A stretch of DNA of 64,000 nucleotides, taken from the NCBI RefSeq assembly GCF_019059575.1, contig NW_024882948.1, positions 99,419 through 163,418 on the forward strand, given 5' to 3'. The position numbers and the translations under genes are program-made. Below, in pieces: positions 55,384 to 64,000 of this stretch. Source of the DNA: Amphibalanus amphitrite (lineage: Eukaryota; Arthropoda; Thecostraca; Balanomorpha; Balanidae). Under the pieces are notes generated by a model, which saw only the letters and a list, made by a program, of their open reading frames with translations, was not told the origin of the DNA and made no database searches. Each line of letters starts with the position of its first letter. Positions within the stretch are counted from its first letter, which is position 1.

Positions 55384-57785
55384 AGGAGCATCCACAAGCA
55401 ATTTATCGCGACATAGGGAGCGACCAGACCCTGGCAGGGGCCGTGCGTCGAAGACAGAACACAGAGTGCAAAAAACCGATAGTTCCGAGAACTTGATAAT
55501 GTCCGTTTTCCCTAAGCAGGATGCATTGCGAAAACAAGAGCTAATATTGGAGGCAAAGGCATTTCGCGAGAATTCGGTTCAAAGGACGCGATGACACGGA
55601 ACTATAATACCAAATATGTGACGCATATTGCAATCGCACTAGTTGAATTGCAGGCGAGTCATACATACATGAATTTGAATCATGTCAGCGAGTAAAAAAT
55701 CAGGGACTACCCTCTGCAAAAGACTGTCCGATTTCGCAGTAAGAGGTAGCATCAGGCATGTGACTCAGAACCATTGAGTCATCCTGAGATTACCAATAAA
55801 CAGCGTAAAAAAACAGTTGGTCACGAAGGCTTGCAGGCATAAGTGTCACCCAAGAAGAAATGTTACAACCTTACATATATGCAATGTAATGGCACTCGTC
55901 AAATCATTTACCTTACCAATTACCATGATATAAAAACGGGAGCGACATATTTCTGTTCCTGCCAAATCGATATAGCTTGTAAATTGTTTACCACCCAACG
56001 AAATAATGTTCGTCTGTTTCTTGTTGTAAGGTCAAATCTCCCCCTGCTGTATGACCAACTCCCCCGCTGTTGAGACAGCGCCCGGTGGCGGCCGAGACCC
56101 AGCCCAGATGAAAGGGTCAGATAATGCTCGGCGTCGGTTATAAAGGCCAGTTTTTCACAGGGTCGGGGAAGAATGTGGGTCGACCGGTACACAGACGCCA
56201 CGGGTGTGCAGCCGCGGCGACATGAGGCGGAGACTGTGCAGTGTGTACACGCTCTGACCCACGTGCACACGCCGGGTACTGCACATAGGGCCGTGCAACT
56301 GCATCTCGTGCGCCACTTGCACTGTGCACAAGGGCGGAGAACACCAGGTGAAGTAGGTGGACATTTTGTTGTCAAAGAAAAGTTGTAGATATCCCTTACT
56401 GACAGGACAAGTCCGAACTGTATTTTATCTAGCCTCTCCCTAACATGCCCTTTTTATACGCAAAGCATATTTGGCGCAGATCGGGTCATACGCAATTAGG
56501 TCACTTGCCATGTAATGGGTTACAATGGTCGTTGTAACTGGAATCACACGATCTCCAATGCATTACATCCACAACAGCAACTCGCCAAATTGGCGTAAAA
56601 AAGCGGCAAGTGAATCTCTAAGAAAGAAGTCCATCACATTTTGAAACAACTAGCAAGGTCACCAGTCACCGCCACCGGAGTCTTGAATTTCACTTTAAAG
56701 CATTGTGCGGCATTTTTTCGCCACCGCGCCGCGGAAGGGAAGCCGGTAAATTCACGGTCTCAGCTCCGAACTGTGATTGGGCAACTGCCGTCTGGCACAG
56801 GGTACTGACAGTCACTCGCCACCGGCTGCATTGTCCGAAAACGGCGCCGTTGCATGCACCGTGCACCAAAATTTGCAATTCGCATGCAGCCTGTCCGGCT
56901 CAGCAACCGACAAGCGCGCGGCGGAATCTTAAGTAGACACGGACGCACCCAAAGCCGGAGCGAAACTAATTCAAATCTTCAACTGAATGCAGCGTGGACT
57001 GCCAGTTCTGACAACCGAAGCAAACGTAAGACGAGAGGCGTGGAAAACAGGAAAAGAGGAAGGAACTATCCACTTGTGGGAGTATCAGCGGCCGGACGTG
57101 CACTAAGCACTGGGCCTTTGTTCCAGAACCGGTCAGCGGCCCGGCAAAACTCCGACCAAGAACCAGTTCTGATAGCGTCAGAGCGCCAGTGCCCGTTGGA
57201 GTGAGTATGAAACGCCTACCACGTCACAGCGAACGGCAATTCCATAACTACCCGCGACTACAGCCAACTCCTCGACTGGAACATGCGTTTGGTACTTACC
57301 TACGCCGACCGCTTAAGTGTCAGGTTACCTGCAGTAGGTATAATACCACCAGGGAAAGGAGCGACGTGTCGACAGGTTTTATTGGTCGTTACCATGGCGG
57401 TGGTAAAATGAGACCGGCGTACGACCAGCGTGGCGAGGCCATGGCAGGAATCGACACCCGCCGCCATGGGCCGACCCCCGACGGTGGAATGCGCCAATTT
57501 GAAACAGGTAATTTACACCAGACCGTGGGTCCGGGGAGGGAATGGATACGGGGTGGTACTGGTAACGCACAGCTCCAGACGGGCATATGGACCACCGTGG
57601 GCTGGCAAGTCCGTCAGTGACAGTTAAAATGGCGAGCTGCAGTAATTCATACTATCAACTCAAGACTCGGCCGAAATATATGGCGCAGCGAGTTAGTTTC
57701 TCAACCGAGCATTCATTGAGCACTTTGTTCTAATTACTCGACTGCAAGTGTTGGAGCACTGAGGGGAGCCCGTCGAGCCGGTATC
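54209..57785. other. Gene-free stretch
   Basis: No gene or transposon recognised. GTGCAC-rich sequence lies at 56190-56330 and near 56850. A strong minus-strand donor-like TAG|GTAAGTACC lies at about 57288-57300 with no exon assignable. A (GA)n array lies at 55302-55381. Confidence 0.4.
55302..55381. repeat. (GA)n microsatellite
   Basis: About 39 uninterrupted GA units. It produces a Ser-Leu minus frame that imitates a hydrophobic signal. Confidence 0.95.
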
Positions 57786-58013
57786 TCAGTTCCCATGACT
57801 TGGAACACTGCCAGGGGAACACCAACCAAACGCGAGCCTGCAGTCTCTGAAGTCGTCCAGTAAAGTTAGAATTCCCCTCGCCACTTTAACCGTCCGACCG
57901 CGAAACAAAGCTCCCTGCAGATCCCACGCCCAGCCCATTAGGAGCAGAAATAAAGCACACACGGCCGTGCATGTAATACGCCCAGGCACGTACCAGCCGG
58001 GATACTCTGACAT
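57786..58013 (-). CDS. Small ORF with hydrophobic N-terminus, unknown
   Basis: 75 residues from a true ATG (58011-58013) to TGA. Residues about 13-30 (ITCTAVCALFLLLMGWAW) form a hydrophobic stretch that could be a signal peptide or anchor. The rest is a basic region (LFRGRTVKVARG), a short acidic part and two cysteines. It resembles no peptide precursor I can name. ORFs of this length occur by chance many times in this window, and no promoter, splice or poly(A) support was found. Confidence 0.15.
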   Translation of the reverse strand: MSEYPGWYVPGRITCTAVCALFLLLMGWAWDLQGALFRGRTVKVARGILTLLDDFRDCRLAFGWCSPGSVPSHGN

Positions 58014-58534
58014 GCAATCAGTCGATGATTCTACATAAAAGGCAGCGCTGCACTACGCCAGATGGCCCCCATCATCCGCCTTTGAAGGGCCGTGATTTGA
58101 TCCGGCTCGATCGCTGCATATGTGGCTGTTTCGGACCAGACTGACTGTATTATTCGGAGGACCAAATGAACACCAGAGAAGTCTGTTCAGTGATGCATAA
58201 ACAGTGCACAGACGCCGACCGCAGAAGGTTGTTACAGCGGCCGGAGGGTAAAGTGAGCGGCGAGCGACTAAACGGTGCGACCGCCGGTTCACGGACGAGT
58301 GGCAACGCTACGCTCCACAGGTGGCTGGCCTATTCAGACTGCGTGTCCCGTGGGAAAATTTATTATTTCTCACGTTTGTACTATGCACGATCCCATAGTG
58401 ACTCTAACCCCGACTCGGCGTACTGAGTCACAGTCCTCAGGAAGAGTAAGGGTTCGACGATTCATGGCCGAGTTATTACGCAACAGGTGACTACTGACTA
58501 GCATTCTCCTGGAAAGGAGCACGAGTCAGCCGCG

Positions 58535-58568
58535 GCTTCAGCCCCGACTCTGACTCTGACTCTGACTC
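58535..58568. repeat. (GACTCT)n hexamer array
   Basis: About four GACTCT units. It directly adjoins the splice donor of the candidate exon at 58571, on the intron side. Confidence 0.8.
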
Positions 58569-58570
58569 AC

Positions 58571-58655
58571 CTGAGGAGGTGTGTACTACTGCCAGGATCA
58601 GCAGGAGCAGGGCTCCGGCCCTCCAGAGGCGGCCGGGAGCCGGGAACCGGCCCAT
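58571..58655 (-). CDS. Candidate first coding exon with signal peptide
   Basis: On the minus strand an ATG at 58653-58655 in a good initiation context (GCGATGG) opens 28 codons plus one base: a short basic N-region (MGRFPAPGRLWR), a hydrophobic core (AGALLLLILAVV) and a polar HTSS end, the plan of a cleaved secretory signal. The exon ends at CAG|GTGAGT (58571/58570), a perfect donor, in phase 1. The frame also runs open upstream to 58805 and into the intron over a GACTCT array. The protein would enter the secretory pathway. The next exon was not found, so the gene cannot be named. E-boxes (CACGTG) lie upstream near 58956 and 58988. Confidence 0.4.
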
Positions 58656-59876
58656 CGCCACCGGCCGTGACCTGACCCCGAGGTCACGCGAGATCCACGG
58701 TACCGAGAACGTCCGGCAGCAAATCGGAGGGTTCCGATGCTCTTCGGTCCCGAGATTAAACACGGTGAGCTGAATCAACGCTGGTACTCGCAATTGCAGG
58801 TTCACAGAAAAACGTCGATGCAGTTGATTTCGAACACTTCACTGCCTCCGGCGGCAAGACACGACACCGTCAGATGGTTAAACACAGGTGTGCCACGCTG
58901 GCACACGACGAAAACGCACTGTTTGCTCCCGAGGTCCACCCAAAGGGAGCTAACCACGTGACAACAACCGACGGCCACCACACGCACCACGTGACACAGA
59001 CGATCGGCGCGCACCCCACCCGACGACCGGCGACTGACGACTGCCTCGGCGCAGCGCGCTCCGTGCCCGCGGGCGGCCGTGGCCAGCTGAGCCTGGAGAA
59101 GCGGGGCGGCGGGACTGCTAGTGACATCTATTGGTGGTGAAACACACTACTTGGTGGGTTCCCTGGCTGGACGGGCAAACAATGGAGACTGAGACCGAGA
59201 CGATTGACTGGAGTTACTTCAACTGTTTTGCGTCACGAAAGAAAGAGTTACGGAAAAGTTTGTCTCTGCTTTCTCGTTCCATTAAATCATCAGAAGTTCT
59301 GTGAAGCGGAGCTCGGAGTAGGGACAAATTTTAGAGCAAATGATTGTCGAATGGATATAGGTAGAAAAGACGGCATAAAGCCAACCGAATTGATCACCAT
59401 ACTTGGACTTATTTGAGAAAATATTCTATTAAGAGGCATTTCATTATTATCCTTTTTGATCGACACATTTAACACTGATCTGATCTCGATTGTTAGGTAG
59501 GTACCTAACATTTCATGACATCTTCCCATTACTTATAACGCATTTTAACAGACGCTTAATTTTATTGTGAATTATCTACCTACCATTCGTAGTAGTTAGT
59601 TTAAATAGTTTAAGTAACATCCTCGGAGTTGACGCAAATCGGCATCATGTAGCTTTCAACCGTAGCCGACTGCACGCTTTCGGATCATCCAGCTGCCGTC
59701 TGCCACGCCGACCACGTACGCACTTCATGACTGTTTTATGGGCGGCCGTGTCAGCCAGCCTGCAGTCATGGGTCCAGGTACAGCCACCGTCATCGCCCCT
59801 CATCCCCCCCCCCCCCCAGCACACGACCCCACGAGGCGTCACTCAGCAGATGAGGGAGTAGCGGCTCAAAAACAGG
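58656..59876. other. Gene-free stretch upstream of the candidate exon
   Basis: 58900-59120 is GC-rich with two CACGTGAC words. 59400-59640 is AT-rich. A C-rich run (about 59804-59817) precedes the long inverted-repeat element. No gene recognised. Confidence 0.4.
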
Positions 59877-61656
59877 TGGGGCATTCCACGTCAAATCAAA
59901 CACCGAAATCCGTCATTCCCTTCGATTTTTCTGAAAATTTGTAGGCAGACTGGGCATGGTTCAAAACTGAGTTACGTATAATATTTTCGAAATTTGATAA
60001 AGTATCGCTGAGATATAGGTCATCGAATATAGCCAAAAATGCCACACATCAATTTTTTAAATGTCTATAACTCTGGTTCCTTTTCTGGTATCAAAATGAT
60101 ACTAACAGGGTCTTGTAGGCAATTGATAAGGCTTTAATTTTTAATTATAAAATTAAATTGAAGTGACCTTGAAATGCATTTGACCTTGAATTAAAACGTA
60201 AAAATTTAAATAGCAAAAAACACGTCACCTTCGATTCGGGTAATTTTTACATATTATGTCCGTCACAATGTTCCTAACCATCTGTGAAAAAATTGGAGTG
60301 GGCCATTCATAACTCTCGCGGCAAACGCCGTTTTCATGCATCAACATCACGCAACCGCGCGTGACCTTGAAAGAGAGTCAAGACATGCTTGCTTGTGTAC
60401 ACTTTCTGAAATGAATGATTGCTGATTAGTGATATCCCAAACTCTGCGAGAATGGAAATACATAGTCATCGTAGTCAACATTCATGTTCCATAGTAAAAG
60501 TATCTGAGGCAAACGGTATTTTGCGGTGAATTTTGAGCCGTATGGAAATGCATCATGAAGCCAAAAATTCAACGAAAACATTATCACGCAACGATATCTT
60601 CACGTCTTTTTATCTTCACTATACAAAAGAATATACATTTTTGAGTATGTATGGGGAATTTCTAGTTAATCAATAATAAATATGGCAGTTAGAGACCTGC
60701 TAAGAGTAACATGTCGCGGGCTGAGGCGGGATCGGCCGACGCGGGAAACGCAGCAATCACAATTTTGTGTTTACACGTTCATATTTCAATTGTTTACCAA
60801 CCGATTTTCAAAATTCTTACACCATAATATTGCCTGTACATTTCTTAGTCTTCTCACAAAATTTGACGCGAATCGAACGTAATCAGCGGTAAGGAGCGCG
60901 ATGTAAAGACGGAACCGTTCCGTTCCGTCCCGCACAGTCTACAATTCAGGCGGCGGCTAGCGGTCGGCGCCGGCTGCCGAGGACAGGATGTTCACTTTAC
61001 ACCGCTATTACTAGACCAGTTGTGAACCGATTTTCTTCTTGCTTGCACGATGAGATGTGCAATTCAATTTTGGACAGGTAGCTATAATTAATTTCGCATT
61101 AATACTATGAGATATTGGCGAAAAACAGGAGGGGTGGGGCGAAGTTCACTCTTCCCCCTCCACTGCGCGTGCTAACATACGTTTGCATATGTGCCATTTT
61201 CTTCAAAACTTATGAATGGCCCACTCTAATTTTTTCAGAGGTTGTTAAGAATATGGTAGGCAATAAAATATATGAAAATTAGCCAAATCGAAGGTGACGC
61301 GTTTTTTGCTATTTCAATTTTTGTGCTTAAGAATAGAGTTAAGCAAATTTCAAGGTCATATATTTAAGTGGGTGCAATTCTAAACAAATGCTTAAGAAAT
61401 TACCTAAACAGTAAGGTTTATTTCATTCAAATCAAACAAGTACAACCAAAGTTATGGTCGTTCAAAAATATAAAGATGCAACATTTTGTAAAAATTCGAT
61501 GCCCTATATTTAGAAGACCTGTGGTCAGAATGTGCAAAAAAACATCAATGTAATGTTCGGGGCGACACAGGAACTCGCTCACAAATTTATAATGAAATCG
61601 CTGATGGTAAGGTGCAAAACAGCCGATTTTTGTTCGATTTGACGTGGAATGCCCCA
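59877..61656. mobile_element. Long inverted-repeat DNA element, diverged
   Basis: Left end TGGGGCATTCCACGTCAAATC (59877) recurs inverted at the right end (to 61656). Homology of the arms continues inward, weakly at first (ATAACTCTGGTT against ATAACTTTGGTT; GTGACCTTGAAAT against ATGACCTTGAAAT). It is strong again at 60200-60312 against 61188-61310, which share AAATAGCAAAAAAC, GTCACCTTCGATT and GGGCCATTCATAA. Arms are thus about 435-470 bp around a middle of about 870 bp. No transposase frame and no target duplication were found. Divergence of the arms means it is old. Superfamily unassigned. Confidence 0.75.
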
Positions 61657-62904
61657 TGTGCTCTGTAAAGCGGCGCAAGGCTGAGTGGTAAAGACTGAAA
61701 AGATAGGCATGGGAACAAAGTTCTTTCATGATGCATGTTTGATTTGTGAGTCGCTCTTATTTTACTTGGAAGCAGCGGCTGAAAACTCACTTTAATTTTG
61801 CAGGGTGACGTTACATGCGAAATTTTTAACGCTCGCCTATAAAATATTGACAATAAGTTTGCGGTGATATAGGGCCAGGGAATAATGTCAAATCTATGTA
61901 CTGTCACATATTCAGAGCCGCAAAAGAATCCCAGAAACCAAAAGAAAACCCCTTCCCAGATTATGATAAAACACGCCGGCGCCAGCCACCCTTCCCCTCT
62001 CCGCCGTGCTTCTGAGAGCAATTCCTCCCCACTGCCACCATCCCATCGCTCACTGGAGGCAGCCGTCGACCGGTCCTGTCCCACTGCATACAGACGGAGA
62101 GGGTAGACGGCCATACAAATCACCCCCCCCCCCTCCCTCGGCCACGCACCCCGCGCCCCCGGGCACCGCGGGGTCAGAGGTCAGTGAGATATGGCCCCGG
62201 GCGAGGTGTCAGTTGGTGCCCCCGGGGGTGATTTGACCACGCGCTCATTCGTACCCGTGCGGCAGGCTCAGGAGGGGAAGTAGATGGACGAGGTCTCCTT
62301 TTACCGACTTGACTGGACGCCGACCCTACGCGCTGTTTTGGTGCTATTTAATTTCGATGTGGATATTTTACCCTAGGGAGTGGTTTTGGGGAAAAGAACA
62401 TATGTGTGTGTCAATAGATGGCTAATAAAACTGCGGGGGCGTTGGCGAAGCTTACGAAACAAGCGAAATGTTTCTCTCGATATAGGAGCCGGCGAAGGGT
62501 TCTTTGGCGGCGCTCAGCCTCCGGCTGAGCTGATGGTAATGGTCGAATAGGGAGCTTTAGATCCCGGGAGTGTCGCTTATTTTCATTATTTCACATTCGA
62601 AAATATTATTCCTTAGTCCTTACCGTGCGAGCATCGTGCCAAGAGACACTCACATTAGTGGATGAAGAAGTTTCGAGTTATAGTTAATGGAACTATTTCC
62701 ATTACTTGCAAATGTGTTCTTCATGTTGTTTTTTCAACCTATACAGGTATTCCGACGCTTGGACAGTGGACTGTGTTGTCGAAATCAAAAGCGTTCCTCG
62801 TCGTATGCTAAATCATTGATTTTTAAGCAGATATGCACGGTACAATGCAAACAACCGAAGACGTAGGCATGGCTGAACAGTGAACATCGACAGCGATAGG
62901 TATA
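61657..62904. other. Gene-free stretch
   Basis: AT-rich to 61970, GC-rich 61970-62300 with a C-run near 62125-62134. The minus frame 61587-62123 (178 residues) overlaps the transposon end and has no known domain. Confidence 0.4.
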
Positions 62905-63693
62905 CCGGGTGGCCCAAAAAAAAAACGTTCCGAACTTTGGAGGCCTATATCTCAAATTCGAGTGCAAATAAACGAGCCAAAATTTTCGGTCAGGTTTGCG
63001 TCACTTCTTTGCGCATTGGTGTGCTAAATTATAACACTGTACCATCTTTTCAAGCCAGCAATCTATGTTGAATTAAGTAAGACGTTTTTGCTTTTTTTTG
63101 CCGTTGTTGAACGGTAGTAATGATGCTTAGACGTACCATGTTAATTTTTTTTTAGAAAAATAGAACACGTGAATGATACCAGCACGTGTGTGTTATTTTA
63201 AATATTTTGTCCCAACTTATGTGCCAAATATTCAAATGCTAAGCCAAAATTGCGTTAATGGATGTCATTCGTTTCAACACAAGTCCTGTTCGAAGAGAAT
63301 ACGGTGCATGGGCTACTGCCGATCGCCCTCCCTTCAAGAAGATCAATAGTAAATCGACCGAATAAGGAAAAAAAGCTAGAGGGAATGTGCACCCTGAGGC
63401 CTGAAACATCAATGAGGCTAGTTGCCAGTAGCAGTCATGACTGCAGGCCGTGGTGCCGAGATGGAAGGGCCGTCACTCACATTTTTAGTACCTAAACATC
63501 TGAGCAAAAAAGTGATTTTTACCTGGCATGTGCTAGAAACACGAACCGTTTAAAAAGTAATCGACCGAATAACATAAAAGCATACATTTCCTGAAAATAT
63601 ATGCGGATTGACTATTTGAAGTTTCAATGTTGTATCTTTATCACTTTCTGAGAATATTTATTTAAAATTGGGACGTTTTTTCTGGGCACCCGG
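62905..63693. mobile_element. TA-flanked element with CCGGGTG ends
   Basis: Left end CCGGGTGGCCCA followed by an A-run and CGTTCC. The right end, inverted, reads CCGGGTGCCCAGAAAAAACG. TA flanks both sides (62903-62904 and 63694-63695), as in Tc1/mariner-type insertions. The 789-bp body has no transposase frame, so it is non-autonomous or a relic. Confidence 0.65.
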
Positions 63694-63695
63694 TA

Positions 63696-64000
63696 GATGA
63701 ATATCTATCTTCTTATTCACAACGCTAAAAAAACTCACACACACACACACAAAACAATTGACTTCCCCGTTTCATCAGCGCATGCAGTCAAGGCATGCAG
63801 TAGTCCGTAAAAGTGTCTTTATTTCTACAAGTTGAGAAAAGACGACTCTTTTCTTCAGCCGTCGCACAGCTAGCGCCATGACGTTGAAACTTCCCAGCTG
63901 GCAGACGTGTCACGCTCCTCCATAGGAATTTTTGCCGCTCGGAGCTGTTAGGCATTGTAGGGTGATGACAAAGAAGGTGGCGACAGTTGCTGCGCTTTGA
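63696..64000. other. Window end, gene-free
   Basis: A (CA)n run lies at about 63736-63752. No gene or element recognised in the remainder. Confidence 0.45.

Noticed and set aside
54960-55397. 145-residue minus frame with a hydrophobic Ser-Leu leader
   Set aside because: The leader is the (GA)n microsatellite read in reverse. The same artefact occurs at 36785-37138 and 52263-52562.
61587-62123. 178-residue minus frame
   Set aside because: Runs into the right arm of the long inverted-repeat element and has no recognisable domain.

Overview
This is eukaryotic, invertebrate-animal DNA. It alternates GC-rich, CpG-rich islands with AT-rich stretches, has no N runs, and is full of animal-type mobile elements: BEL/Pao and Ty3/gypsy LTR elements, hAT-like and TTAA- or TA-flanked non-autonomous DNA transposons, and microsatellites. 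An arthropod, perhaps a crustacean, fits the repeat mix, but that is inference. No complete host gene is visible. Almost all open reading frames are short, GC-driven or repeat-driven. I read the window as intergenic or intronic sequence carrying at most isolated exons.

Layout. 0-21 kb is gene-poor and has a 0.7 kb dispersed repeat (233-939), a 24-bp minisatellite (about 6955-7287), CCGTCCACC-type arrays (12.2 and 15.3 kb), a perfect 107-bp direct repeat (13.6 and 14.0 kb), a paired CRE site and an octamer/TGCATTAATGCA cluster near 5.5-5.7 kb. At 21.4-25.9 kb lies a young BEL/Pao LTR element with identical-looking 756-bp LTRs and a 5-bp target duplication, carrying a gag-protease frame and no recognisable pol. 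27.5-28.1 kb holds a TTAA-flanked MITE, with a second copy at 50.2 kb. 29.26 kb has four CACGTG boxes at an exact 10-bp period. 33.2-35.1 kb is a hAT-like element with a copy of the 0.7 kb repeat inside it. 35-41.7 kb is empty apart from simple repeats and a second CRE pair. At 41.9-45.6 kb, minus strand, lies a compact Ty3/gypsy-like element with identical-looking 271-bp LTRs and a 5-bp target duplication; one long pol frame fills it and no gag is recognised.

48.9-52.4 kb is a composite hAT-like insertion with an exact 8-bp target duplication. It contains the second MITE, another hAT-like MITE, a foldback and repeated end modules. 53.3-54.2 kb is a third copy of the dispersed repeat. 59.9-61.7 kb is a long, diverged inverted-repeat element, and 62.9-63.7 kb is a TA-flanked element with CCGGGTG ends.

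Host coding candidates, all minus strand and unlinked: a signal-peptide first exon with a consensus splice donor (58571-58655), a possible last exon (48163-48253) and a small ORF with a hydrophobic N-terminus (57786-58013). Nothing shows that these belong to one gene. The main story is layered transposon insertion, with two very young LTR insertions that carry complementary parts (gag-protease in one, pol in the other) but belong to different families.
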